DNA from: Gottfriedia sp049568075
GTDB taxonomy: Bacteria; Bacillota; Bacilli; Bacillales; Bacillaceae_G
Strand: one strand, 5' to 3'
DNA length: 64,000 bases
Assembly (NCBI GenBank): GCA_049568075.1
Contig: CP144911.1
Shown: positions 8,757 through 15,622 of the stretch, piece by piece
How the letters are laid out: the number at the start of each line of letters is the position of its first letter
Numbering within the stretch: the stretch's first letter is position 1
Translations under genes and position numbers: made by a program
Notes under the pieces: generated by a model
Database searches by the model: none
What the model was told of the DNA's origin: nothing
Seen by the model: the letters and a program-made list of their open reading frames with translations, nothing else

Positions 8757-9527
8757 ATGAAAAAGGTTAAGAGTAAAGTTGTAATAGGTATTGTATCTGC
8801 AGGTTTAGTTATTTCTGGAGGAATTGCATTCGCAAGTACTAACGCGGGGGAGTTATTAACAAACTGGGCTAATTCGAAAACTTCTGATGCAAAAACAGAG
8901 CTTTCTTCATCATACAAACCAAAATATGATTCTTCAGTTGCAGATATGAAAACTAGCGTAAATAATTACAAAGTTGATGCTGCAAACACGATCGAATCAG
9001 TAGGAGACGCTCAAACAAAATTGGCAAATCAACAAATTAGTGCGGCTTTAAATGAGCATATTGCTGCAATTTCTGAAGCTATGGCAGCTTTAAACATGAG
9101 CATTCCTGCAGATTTTGCTAACTATGTTTCAACAACAAATGGTAAAACAACTTCTGATTTAAATTCATTAGCAGATACATTAAATAGTAGCTTTAACGCA
9201 CAGCTTTCAGCGGTTGCAAAAAGTGCTGATTCAAAACTTCAATCTAATTTAAATTCTTCTCGTACAACAGCTGTGAACACTTTAACTCAAAAAATTCAAG
9301 ATGCTAAATCTGAAATTACTACATTAATTAATACTCAAGCATCGGATTCTGAAAAAGCTGTTTTAAAGCACTTATCTTCTGAAATTGATCGTATTGAAGC
9401 TTCATTAAAAACTGAAATTGACACGCAAAAAGAAGCAGCATTTAAAACTTTAGAAGATACTCAATCAAAAACTACGAATGATGCTATTAAAGATATGCAA
9501 GACTTAGTGGACGCGATTAATAAATAA
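8757..9527 (+). CDS. Secreted coiled-coil protein A of a SinR-linked operon
   Basis: I chose ATG 8757, preceded by AGGGAGAGAG, over an upstream in-frame start because it begins a clean signal peptide (MKKVKSK, hydrophobic stretch, AFA|STN). The mature part of about 230 residues is rich in Ala, Ser, Thr, Lys, Asp and Gln, lacks Cys, Trp is nearly absent, and looks almost wholly helical with heptad-like spacing. It shares the mature start STNAG, the following TNWA/TNYA and the IxDAK...LI..Q block with the protein at 10811-11992, so the two are paralogues. No known domain is recognised. It probably forms an extracellular helical structure; the function is unknown. Confidence 0.75.
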   Translation: MKKVKSKVVIGIVSAGLVISGGIAFASTNAGELLTNWANSKTSDAKTELSSSYKPKYDSSVADMKTSVNNYKVDAANTIESVGDAQTKLANQQISAALNEHIAAISEAMAALNMSIPADFANYVSTTNGKTTSDLNSLADTLNSSFNAQLSAVAKSADSKLQSNLNSSRTTAVNTLTQKIQDAKSEITTLINTQASDSEKAVLKHLSSEIDRIEASLKTEIDTQKEAAFKTLEDTQSKTTNDAIKDMQDLVDAINK

Positions 9528-9636
9528 GAAATAAATTAAGATATTTTCCACTATTAGCAGTTAGCAGTAAACATGATTTTTAAATTCATAAAATTAAAGA
9601 GTTTGTTTTTTTCATGTAGTCATTAGGAGGTAAATT

Positions 9637-10212
9637 ATGCAGAATCGTACTGAAAAAACAGAAAAACAAACATGGGTCTCCAAAAAATTTAAAAAGCTTT
9701 TAATTGCATCTGTTACGTTAAGTGGTGGTTTGCTCATCGCAACGACGTTTTCATTTGCCGATACAAATTTACCTGCAGCAATGACTGCATGGACAAGCCA
9801 ACAAACTAAGCAAGCAAGTGATTATATTATTGGTATGACCGAAGCAGAGTCTACTAAGCAAAAAGCACGCTTAATTCAAGAGGTACAAGAAAAAGCTAAG
9901 GAATCTGCTGATGAAATACAAAAATATGCGACACAAAAAAGCTTAGAATCACAAGCAGAGCTTCAAAAGTATGGAGATCAATTGATTAAACAAATTGATA
10001 GTACGAACGAAAAGGATGTACAAGAAGCAAAAGCGAGAATTGATAAAATTATACAAAACGCTCAGGAACAAGCAAAAGAAGAAATTAAACAGCAGATTCC
10101 TAATGTGAACTCAAATAATGGGAATAAATCTAATGAAACATCTAACTCGAAAAATGATGATTCACAAAATACAAACAGCCAAGATCAGTCTAACGGGGAA
10201 GGTCAACAGTAA
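9637..10212 (+). CDS. Secreted helical protein B with a polar Asn/Ser/Gln tail
   Basis: The protein has 191 residues and starts at ATG 9637 after AGGAGG. After a basic segment (about residues 1-20) there is a signal-peptide core ending FSFA|DTN, similar to the AFA|STN sites of the two neighbouring secreted proteins. Residues 45-155 are strongly charged and helical (many Gln, Glu, Lys, Ala), consistent with a coiled coil. The last 35 residues are a low-complexity Asn/Ser/Asp/Gln tail. Its stop codon overlaps the ATG of the signal peptidase gene (TAATG), so the two are translationally coupled. It could be an accessory or anchoring partner of proteins A and C; the function is unknown. Confidence 0.75.
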   Translation: MQNRTEKTEKQTWVSKKFKKLLIASVTLSGGLLIATTFSFADTNLPAAMTAWTSQQTKQASDYIIGMTEAESTKQKARLIQEVQEKAKESADEIQKYATQKSLESQAELQKYGDQLIKQIDSTNEKDVQEAKARIDKIIQNAQEQAKEEIKQQIPNVNSNNGNKSNETSNSKNDDSQNTNSQDQSNGEGQQ

Positions 10213-10784
10213 TGAATGCTTCAAAAATTGAAGAACAAAAAACGGTGGAAGATAAAAACGTACAAACTTTTAGTCAGTCATTATTTGAATGGATGAAGTT
10301 CTTTCTAATTTTAGGTGTTCTTTTAGTTATATTACTAAACACAGTTGGGCTTACAAAAGTTAGTGGATTTTCGATGTACCCTACTTTAAATGATGGGGAT
10401 GTAGTCTTTGTGAATAAATTAGCTCGATTTACTCATGATCCTGAACTTGGAGATGTTGCGATTATGAAATTAAGAGCTGAAGGATTTGATGTTGTAAAAC
10501 GAATAATTGGAGTTCCTGGGGACAAAGTTTTTATAAAAAATGGGATTATTTATGTGAATAATCAACCGGTTCCAGAAATCTCTACAAATGGGATTTCTGA
10601 AGATATGGAAAAAATAACGGTTCCTAAAAACAAGATATTTATTGTTGGTGATAATCGAGAGCCGGGAATAAGCTTCGATAGTCGAAGTAAAGACTTTGGA
10701 TTTATACCTATTAATGACATTAAAGGTTATGTACTTGTTTCAATTTTACCTATTCATAAAATAGCAAAACCACTTAAAGTGTAA
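10212..10784 (+). CDS. Type I signal peptidase (P-type), dedicated to the operon
   Basis: The 190-residue protein has one N-terminal transmembrane segment (about residues 28-46) and the signal peptidase boxes SGFSMYPTL (Ser54), DVVFVNK, VVKRIIGVPGD (Lys96) and VGDNREPGISFDSR. The Ser-Lys pair marks it as a bacterial P-type enzyme and not a SipW-like Ser-His enzyme. It removes signal peptides at the outer face of the membrane. It is coupled to the upstream gene by a 1-bp overlap and followed by secreted protein C, so its likely clients are the three proteins encoded beside it. The enzyme class is certain; client choice is inference. Confidence 0.9.
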   Translation: MNASKIEEQKTVEDKNVQTFSQSLFEWMKFFLILGVLLVILLNTVGLTKVSGFSMYPTLNDGDVVFVNKLARFTHDPELGDVAIMKLRAEGFDVVKRIIGVPGDKVFIKNGIIYVNNQPVPEISTNGISEDMEKITVPKNKIFIVGDNREPGISFDSRSKDFGFIPINDIKGYVLVSILPIHKIAKPLKV

Positions 10785-10810
10785 TCTGTCTAATGGAGGC
10801 ACGAAAGAAA

Positions 10811-11992
10811 ATGGAAAAAAAGTCAATGAAAAAGAAAATTGCGGTTGGAATACTGGCTGCTGGAATCCTAACATCTTCTAGTTTGGCATTCGCATCTACT
10901 AATGCCGGGGGGGTATTTACAAATTATGCAGCTCATTTATTAAATGATGCGAAGTCAACTGTTAGTAGCACATTAGGTTCAAAAACTTCAGATATGATTG
11001 GGGCATTAAAGAATAAATTAAATGCATATGCTTCTGATACAGAAAATGGCGTTAATCATAAACAAGGCGAGTTAGAACAAGCTGGTATTAGTAAAATTAA
11101 CGGTCAATCAGATGAGCATATTAATGCAATCAACAATGCTTTACCTGGAATTAATCAACATACTACTGACCAATTTTCGCAGCTAGTAGCCCAATTAAAT
11201 GATCAAACTACTGCTGGAGTTGAAAGTGAAGTTAACGGATTAAAACCTGACTTTAGTTCACAAGTTACCAATGGTCAACAAAAAATTACTGCTGAGCAAG
11301 CTAAGGCACTTAATGATTTAGAAGACGCAATAAATGCGGCTAAAGTAACTTTAGGTCAATTAATTGATCTGCAAAAACAAACAGCCGATCAACAAGTAAA
11401 AACTTACTTACAAGATCAAATTGATAAAGTAACACAAATTATCAATGACGCAACAAACGATTTAGAATTTAAAAAATCGAAAGCATTAGTTACTAAGGCA
11501 ACAACTATTAAAAATGATACACTTAATGATTTAGATTCTTTAGCTAGTGGATTATATACTCCTCAAAATAGTTTTCTAGCAGACTTTGAAAGCGCAAGTT
11601 CACCATTTTCTATTGCTGGTGATTGGGAAAGAATTAATTCAAAAGTAGATGGGAAAACTGACTATTATTTAATTAGCAGTAACGTTTCTAATAATAGTTC
11701 ATCTATTGCTGAGGTAACAATTAATGTACCAGATAATGCATATAACGCTTTCTTATCTTTTGATTATTTAGTACTTTCTCAACTAAATAAAGATATCTTA
11801 ACGATTTCAATAGATGACAGTGTACTTGTTAGTGAATCAGGTACAGATAACCATTGGACAAATAAAAAGCTTACTATTCAACCAGGTAAACATGTGTTAA
11901 AACTTACTTATGCTAAAGATAAATCTGGCAGCTCAAGTAAAGATGCTGGTTATATCGATAACATTTCTTTAAAATATGATTTACGTAAATAA
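10811..11992 (+). CDS. Secreted protein C: coiled-coil region plus C-terminal beta-sandwich
   Basis: I chose ATG 10811 because GGAGGC at 10795-10800 fits it and the product then starts MEKKSMKKK, followed by a signal peptide cut at AFA|STN. This gives 393 residues. Residues 30-250 are helical and paralogous to protein A (STNAG start, DAK, INAAK...LIDLQKQTADQQ block). Residues 258-393 are different: a beta-rich module beginning ADFESASSPFSIAGDWERI and ending GYIDNISLKY, reminiscent of jelly-roll carbohydrate- or adhesion-type domains. It could link a helical fibre or coat to a ligand. There is no Cys. The domain split is clear; the function is unknown. Confidence 0.75.
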   Translation: MEKKSMKKKIAVGILAAGILTSSSLAFASTNAGGVFTNYAAHLLNDAKSTVSSTLGSKTSDMIGALKNKLNAYASDTENGVNHKQGELEQAGISKINGQSDEHINAINNALPGINQHTTDQFSQLVAQLNDQTTAGVESEVNGLKPDFSSQVTNGQQKITAEQAKALNDLEDAINAAKVTLGQLIDLQKQTADQQVKTYLQDQIDKVTQIINDATNDLEFKKSKALVTKATTIKNDTLNDLDSLASGLYTPQNSFLADFESASSPFSIAGDWERINSKVDGKTDYYLISSNVSNNSSSIAEVTINVPDNAYNAFLSFDYLVLSQLNKDILTISIDDSVLVSESGTDNHWTNKKLTIQPGKHVLKLTYAKDKSGSSSKDAGYIDNISLKYDLRK

Positions 11993-11995
11993 ATG

Positions 11996-12040
11996 ATAAG
12001 AAGGGCACTCTTCGTTTGAAGAGCGCCCTTCTTATTTTAG
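11996..12040 (+). terminator. Terminator of the secreted-protein operon
   Basis: The stem ATAAGAAGGGC-CTCTTC pairs with GAAGAG-GCCCTTCTTAT around GTTT, with one A/C mismatch, and is followed by TTTTAG. Confidence 0.9.
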
Positions 12041-12043
12041 TGG

Positions 12044-12085
12044 GGAAAAAAAATTCAAATTAAAATGGAAACATTTTAATTTGAA
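12044..12085 (-). terminator. Terminator of sinR
   Basis: A perfect 14-bp inverted repeat (12054-12067 and 12072-12085, loop GAAA) is followed on the minus strand by eight T. It lies 3 bp after the sinR stop codon. Confidence 0.9.
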
Positions 12086-12088
12086 GGT

Positions 12089-12409
12089 TTATTTACCTTG
12101 TTTATACTTATTAAACTCAATAAATTTTAATAATTCATCTTTTGGTATACCTGAATTAATTGCTTCTTGAAGGATATCCATCCATTCAGAATCAATAATT
12201 TTTGTTGGATCAATATCATCTTTCAGGAGGCTTTCTGCCGTTGTATTGAAGACGCCAGCAATTTTTTCAAGTACTTGAATTGAAGGATTGCTTTGTAGAT
12301 TTCGTTCAATCGAACTTATGTAAGATTTTGCGATACCAGCACGTTCTGCAAGCTCTGTAAGTGACATTCCATGTTGTAAACGTAGTTTTTTAATTCGTTC
12401 TCCAATCAT
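12089..12409 (-). CDS. sinR: SinR-like biofilm/motility master repressor
   Basis: The 106-residue protein has an N-terminal XRE helix-turn-helix (MIGERIKKLRLQHGMSLTEL to about residue 65), with the SinR hallmark AKSYISSIERNLQSNPS. It ends in a SinR-type C-terminal dimerisation module (SEWMDILQEAINSGIPKDELLKFIEF). SinR binds DNA as a tetramer and represses matrix operons in B. subtilis. ATG 12409 is preceded by GGAG. A sinI-like gene lies 62 bp upstream on the same strand, and the gene faces the secreted-protein operon tail to tail. GTTCTC words in that operon's leader support it as a target. Identity is strong by sequence and context; targets are inferred. Confidence 0.9.
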   Translation of the reverse strand: MIGERIKKLRLQHGMSLTELAERAGIAKSYISSIERNLQSNPSIQVLEKIAGVFNTTAESLLKDDIDPTKIIDSEWMDILQEAINSGIPKDELLKFIEFNKYKQGK

Positions 12410-12471
12410 ATAAGCTACTCCATATCTTTTTGACTATTACAAAAAGTATATCATAGTAGAGAGTAGTTATC

Positions 12472-12609
12472 CTAGTTTTGACATGAATCTTTAACGCAAT
12501 TGTAAAGAAATGATCGCACTTCATCAGGACTTATGCCTACTTCAATGCACTCTAGTAGCAAGTCGATCCAGTTTAATTCGGCAGAATGTTTTTCCAATTG
12601 ACTGTACAT
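12472..12609 (-). CDS. sinI: SinI-like anti-repressor (45 aa)
   Basis: This short gene encodes 45 residues from ATG 12609, with a perfect AGGAGG 8 bp upstream on the minus strand. Its core LNWIDLLLECIEVGISPDEVRSFL matches the SinR-binding helical hook of SinI (pattern W-x-x-L-x-x-A/C-x-x-x-x-I-S-P-E-E-I/V-R-x-F/Y-L). SinI sequesters SinR by forming a heterodimer through the shared C-terminal fold. It is directly upstream of sinR on the same strand, as in B. subtilis. The two or three Cys residues in so short a protein are unusual. The family call is strong because motif, size and position all agree. Confidence 0.85.
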   Translation of the reverse strand: MYSQLEKHSAELNWIDLLLECIEVGISPDEVRSFLYNCVKDSCQN

Positions 12610-13144
12610 GGATAATGGCCTCCTAAAATTAAGGTATAAAATACCTAGGTAACCCTGCTATCTTAGTTCGTTTAATAGTTAAAAAATACAGTGAACTAGT
12701 GCTTTTTAACTATGTTTACTGATTAAGATCAGTGGCTTTGCGTCCCAATCTCTCAACTGGTTTGCCTTTTTCTAGAGAGAGTTTTGGTGTATTTATTACA
12801 ATTTTTAAAAAATTTATAACACAATTATATAATGAATCCAATACATAGTTTGTAGTAATTTGTAGTTTCAAAAAAAACAATAATATTGCTAATATTTCAA
12901 TTATATTAAAAGGTTTAGATAAATCAAGGCGTTTTTTTACATTTGAAACAATTGGAAAAATTTTAAGAGAATACATTTCGACATTTGCAAAAAAAATGTC
13001 GAAATACCAAAAAATGACTGGTAAAATTTAGTAATTTTAGAATAATATTCAAGACTAGGCCAAAATAGAAGAAAACGTTTAAAAATGTACGGAGTTCACT
13101 CAAAATGGCATAGTTTTGAAATTTATAAAAATAGGAGGAAAGTA
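12610..13144. promoter_or_regulatory. sinI upstream region with inverted Spo0A boxes
   Basis: There is no convincing gene here. A perfect 11-bp inverted repeat (12976-12986 and 12994-13004) contains the Spo0A core TGTCGAA on both strands (12997-13003 on plus, 12977-12983 on minus). In B. subtilis sinI is activated by Spo0A-P, so this is a likely control site. It is about 370-390 bp from the sinI start, but it also lies about 140 bp upstream of the small plus-strand peptide gene at 13145. An 86-codon minus-strand frame at 12716-12976 lacks a ribosome site and starts at the dyad, so I treat it as noise. Confidence 0.5.
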
Positions 13145-13195
13145 ATGGGTAATTTGCATTTAATTGTAATTAAAGTTGATAAACTAAAAAAATAA
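13145..13195 (+). CDS. Possible 16-aa peptide gene
   Basis: ATG 13145 is preceded by a perfect AGGAGG at 13133-13138 and opens a 16-codon frame encoding MGNLHLIVIKVDKLKK, an amphipathic and basic peptide. A stem-loop that could end its transcript starts immediately at the stop codon (13187-13230). The upstream Spo0A-like dyad at 12976-13004 could drive it. It might also be a leader peptide or a small regulatory RNA with an incidental frame. The ribosome site and terminator are seen; expression and function are not known. Confidence 0.35.
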   Translation: MGNLHLIVIKVDKLKK

Positions 13196-13230
13196 AGTAA
13201 CCAATAAATAGATCACTTTATTTTTAAAAG
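13186..13230. terminator. Bidirectional terminator between the 16-aa frame and the sigma gene
   Basis: AAAAATAAAGT pairs with ACTTTATTTTT across a loop of about 16 bases, giving A/T-flanked arms on both strands. It can serve the plus-strand small frame and the minus-strand sigma gene, which stops at 13233. Confidence 0.6.
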
Positions 13231-13232
13231 TT

Positions 13233-13754
13233 TTATTTTGAATCTCTTAATCTTTTTAATGCATAACGATAACTAGATCGAACACTGGATTCTTTCATAT
13301 TTAGGCAATATGCGATTTGTGGAAACTCATGATTGTAGTAGAAACGTCTAATTAGAATTTGCTTCTGTAAGGGAGAAATCCCATCTAGAAAACTTATAAA
13401 ATTATCTAGTGAAAATGCTTCATCACAATATATTACATCTTCATGGTTTTGTTCTACTACTACGTTTCTCTCATCATATTTAATTGCTTTGGATAGCTCG
13501 TTTAATAAATAGCCTCTAACTGTAATATAAGCATAACTTGAAAAGCTCCCTTTCTCAGTTTGATACTGCTGATAAGCCTTCCACAATGCTATTTGACCAA
13601 TTTGATAATATTCATCAAAGTTTTTATATAAATGTAACTTCTTCATAATTGCTTTTATCATTCGGGAATACTGGTTTAAGCATTCCTCGAATGTACTTGG
13701 CTTCAATTTTCCTGAAATAACTTGATAATTTACATGTTCTTCACTACATTTCAT
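13233..13754 (-). CDS. Sigma-70 family factor (SigH/ComX-like), divergent from comK
   Basis: The 173-residue protein has a region 2 (NFDEYYQIGQIALWKAYQQY to VRGYLLNELSK) and a region 4 helix-turn-helix (GISPLQKQILIRRF to SSVRSSYRYALKRL) with almost no region 3. This is the compact build of SigH/ComX-type alternative sigma factors. Such factors direct RNA polymerase to competence promoters in staphylococci and streptococci. The ribosome site AAAGGC lies in one arm of a hairpin (13761-13778), so translation may be controlled. It is head to head with comK, 308 bp apart, which suggests a competence role. The sigma class is sure; the regulon is inferred. Confidence 0.75.
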   Translation of the reverse strand: MKCSEEHVNYQVISGKLKPSTFEECLNQYSRMIKAIMKKLHLYKNFDEYYQIGQIALWKAYQQYQTEKGSFSSYAYITVRGYLLNELSKAIKYDERNVVVEQNHEDVIYCDEAFSLDNFISFLDGISPLQKQILIRRFYYNHEFPQIAYCLNMKESSVRSSYRYALKRLRDSK

Positions 13755-14062
13755 GCTTACTGCCTTTCTAAAAAGGCATGCCCTTGTGTGTATTCCGCGG
13801 TGATGTAACTATATAAAAATTTAAAAAACATATCATATTTGGATACATCAATTAAGAATAAAAAAAATAGAGTGAAATGTGAGTTTCATATTTAAAACTT
13901 TAAATTTGCCAGAAATAATTAATTGAAATCTTATCTATTTATATTTTTAAACGTAAGTAAAGTTTACTAAAACACAGGCTAAACGGTCATAGAAGTTTCA
14001 AAAATACGGAAAGATAATTTTGATATAATCGATATGTAAAAAATCCTAAAAAGGAGGCACAT
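13755..14062. promoter_or_regulatory. Shared sigma/comK control region
   Basis: On the plus strand an extended -10 element TGATATAAT (14021-14029) lies 33 bp before the comK start, without a clear -35 box, as expected for an activator-dependent promoter. On the minus strand the hairpin TGCCTTT (13761-13767) / AAAGGCA (13772-13778) covers the ribosome site of the sigma gene. The rest is AT-rich, and I could not define exact ComK AT-boxes. Confidence 0.5.
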
Positions 14063-14596
14063 ATGTCAAAATTAGATTATGTTGTATCGTATGAAACAAT
14101 GCTGATTGAAGCTGCGGATCATCCAGAGTTTTTAACCAAAATAACTGATAAAAACAAAGGGGTGATCTATTCAAAGCGGCCAATGAAAGCAATCTTGAAT
14201 GAATCCGCCCTCTACCATAATCAATCTATTAAAGGTCATCTCGAAGTCGTAAAAAGTAAATATCCAACTATGAAAAAGATTCCTCTTATGATTAATCCCA
14301 CATTATCAATTATTATGATTCCTACATCTTCGCAAAATAACATATCTTGCAAATGGCTTAATTTTATCCAAATAAATAAATATATAAAAGAAAAAAGAAA
14401 AACAAAAATACAGTTTAGGAATGGAGAAGAGAGGGTATTCCCAATTTCTTATTACATTTTTGATAAACAAATTAGTAAAGCCACAAAGATTATTAGTATG
14501 TATTTAAGTCAGAAAGTAGAATATAAGCTAAAATCAGATGAAGAAAAGTTAATGATGATTAAGGAATTAATAGAAGGATATTCTTCTGATGGGTAG
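14063..14596 (+). CDS. comK: ComK-like competence transcription factor
   Basis: The 177-residue protein (ComK of B. subtilis has 192) contains the ComK core LMINPTLSIIMIPTSSQNN, CKWLNFIQINKY, FRNGEERVFPISYYIFDKQ and a C-terminal KSDEEKLMMIKELIEGY. ComK activates the DNA-uptake and recombination genes, including comFA/comFC, which are present at 37550-39570. ATG 14063 follows AAGGAGG at 14051-14057. It ends before a bidirectional terminator shared with slaP. Two ComK paralogues exist in some Bacillaceae; this could be either one, because no second copy is visible in the window. The family call is strong. Confidence 0.85.
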   Translation: MSKLDYVVSYETMLIEAADHPEFLTKITDKNKGVIYSKRPMKAILNESALYHNQSIKGHLEVVKSKYPTMKKIPLMINPTLSIIMIPTSSQNNISCKWLNFIQINKYIKEKRKTKIQFRNGEERVFPISYYIFDKQISKATKIISMYLSQKVEYKLKSDEEKLMMIKELIEGYSSDG

Positions 14597-14637
14597 GCTT
14601 AGGTAAGTTATTTTAGGAAAGCAGGGGCAGGAAATAC

Positions 14638-14684
14638 AAAAAGCAGGCCTTAAGATCTTAATTGATCATAAATCCTGCTTTTAA
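14638..14684. terminator. Bidirectional terminator between comK and slaP
   Basis: AAAAGCAGG (14639-14647) pairs with CCTGCTTTT (14674-14682); both outer flanks are A/T runs suited to the converging genes. Confidence 0.8.
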
Positions 14685-14713
14685 ACTTTGTGTATCTATT
14701 CTTTCATTATGCC

Positions 14714-15622
14714 TTAAATAACTTCTTGTTCAGGTATTCTAATTGTCCATTGTGAGAACGCATTTATTTCTACTAGTTCTTTAGGGAAGATAAATGTCCA
14801 TGGTTTACTCGTATTTGCTTGGATTGTTAATGGAGGTAGTGTGAATAAACCTTTCGCAATTATTTCGCCATTCTCATTTAACATTTCTAGTGGTAGTAAT
14901 TCTAGACTAACAGCTTGTGTTGATCCATTTCGAACTAAAATGTTAACGCCTAAGTTTCCTTCTTCATTATAGCTTGCTCGTAAAGCATGTAAGCTCACTT
15001 CATTTATACGTAATTTAGGTAAAGAATTTACAAGATTGCTTAATTCTGTAATTTGTTCTTCAGTAAGTCGGCCTTCCCATGATGGATCTATATCTAATCG
15101 GTGGATAGTTTTTGATAAATCAAATGCTAACTCAAAACCTGTTTCAGGCAAGTCCTCTTTTAGTAAATACTCTCGTTCAAATACAAAACGCCATGGGCGG
15201 CTACTGCAAGGAGGCATTTCGCCAAGCTCTTCCAATCTAAATCCTTTTTTAGCTAAGAGTTCTCCTTCTTCACTAATCAATAATAGAATTGCGTCTTCTA
15301 AACGAACTAATTTTTCTAAACTGTTACGAACGAATGCAGTAACAGTTGCACTTCCGTCATCATTAGTTTCAAGCTCGATTGCAGATAATGATAATTGATT
15401 TGGTTTTAAAGGAGAAAGCTCGTTATTTAAAAATTGATAAACATAACGCTTTTCATCCTCAATATGCATTAATGGGTGGAATGAAATTTTAGGGAAAATT
15501 TCAACCACTTCATTTTCTTCAACTTGAACTGCTTGATCAGTAGATGTTTGTTGCAATAAATCACTCGATGAAACTGTTGAATCTTTACCTTTTTGTAATA
15601 AACGCTTAATCGACGATAACAT
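14714..15622 (-). CDS. slaP: Accessory Sec S-layer assembly protein SlaP
   Basis: The 302-residue protein has two copies of the same roughly 120-residue domain. Copy one runs over residues 50-175 (LSLSAIELETNDDGSATVTAFVRNS, PWRFVFEREYL). Copy two runs over residues 190-298 (LRINEVSLHALRASYNEEG, NILVRNGS, PWTFIFPKELV). This duplicated module defines the SlaP family. In B. anthracis SlaP works with SecA2 to secrete S-layer proteins. Its start overlaps the secA2 stop by 17 bp on the same strand, so the pair is coupled. No SLH-domain S-layer gene is visible here, so the client is unknown. Confidence 0.85.
   Translation of the reverse strand: MLSSIKRLLQKGKDSTVSSSDLLQQTSTDQAVQVEENEVVEIFPKISFHPLMHIEDEKRYVYQFLNNELSPLKPNQLSLSAIELETNDDGSATVTAFVRNSLEKLVRLEDAILLLISEEGELLAKKGFRLEELGEMPPCSSRPWRFVFEREYLLKEDLPETGFELAFDLSKTIHRLDIDPSWEGRLTEEQITELSNLVNSLPKLRINEVSLHALRASYNEEGNLGVNILVRNGSTQAVSLELLPLEMLNENGEIIAKGLFTLPPLTIQANTSKPWTFIFPKELVEINAFSQWTIRIPEQEVI

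Noticed and set aside
8757..11992. tapA-sipW-tasA operon itself
   Set aside because: The secreted proteins lack TasA/camelysin features and the peptidase has the Ser-Lys pair of P-type enzymes, not the Ser-His pair of SipW.
12716..12976. 86-codon minus-strand frame between sinI and the sigma gene
   Set aside because: It has no ribosome site, starts inside the Spo0A-like palindrome, and has an AT-driven, featureless composition; the region is better read as regulatory DNA.
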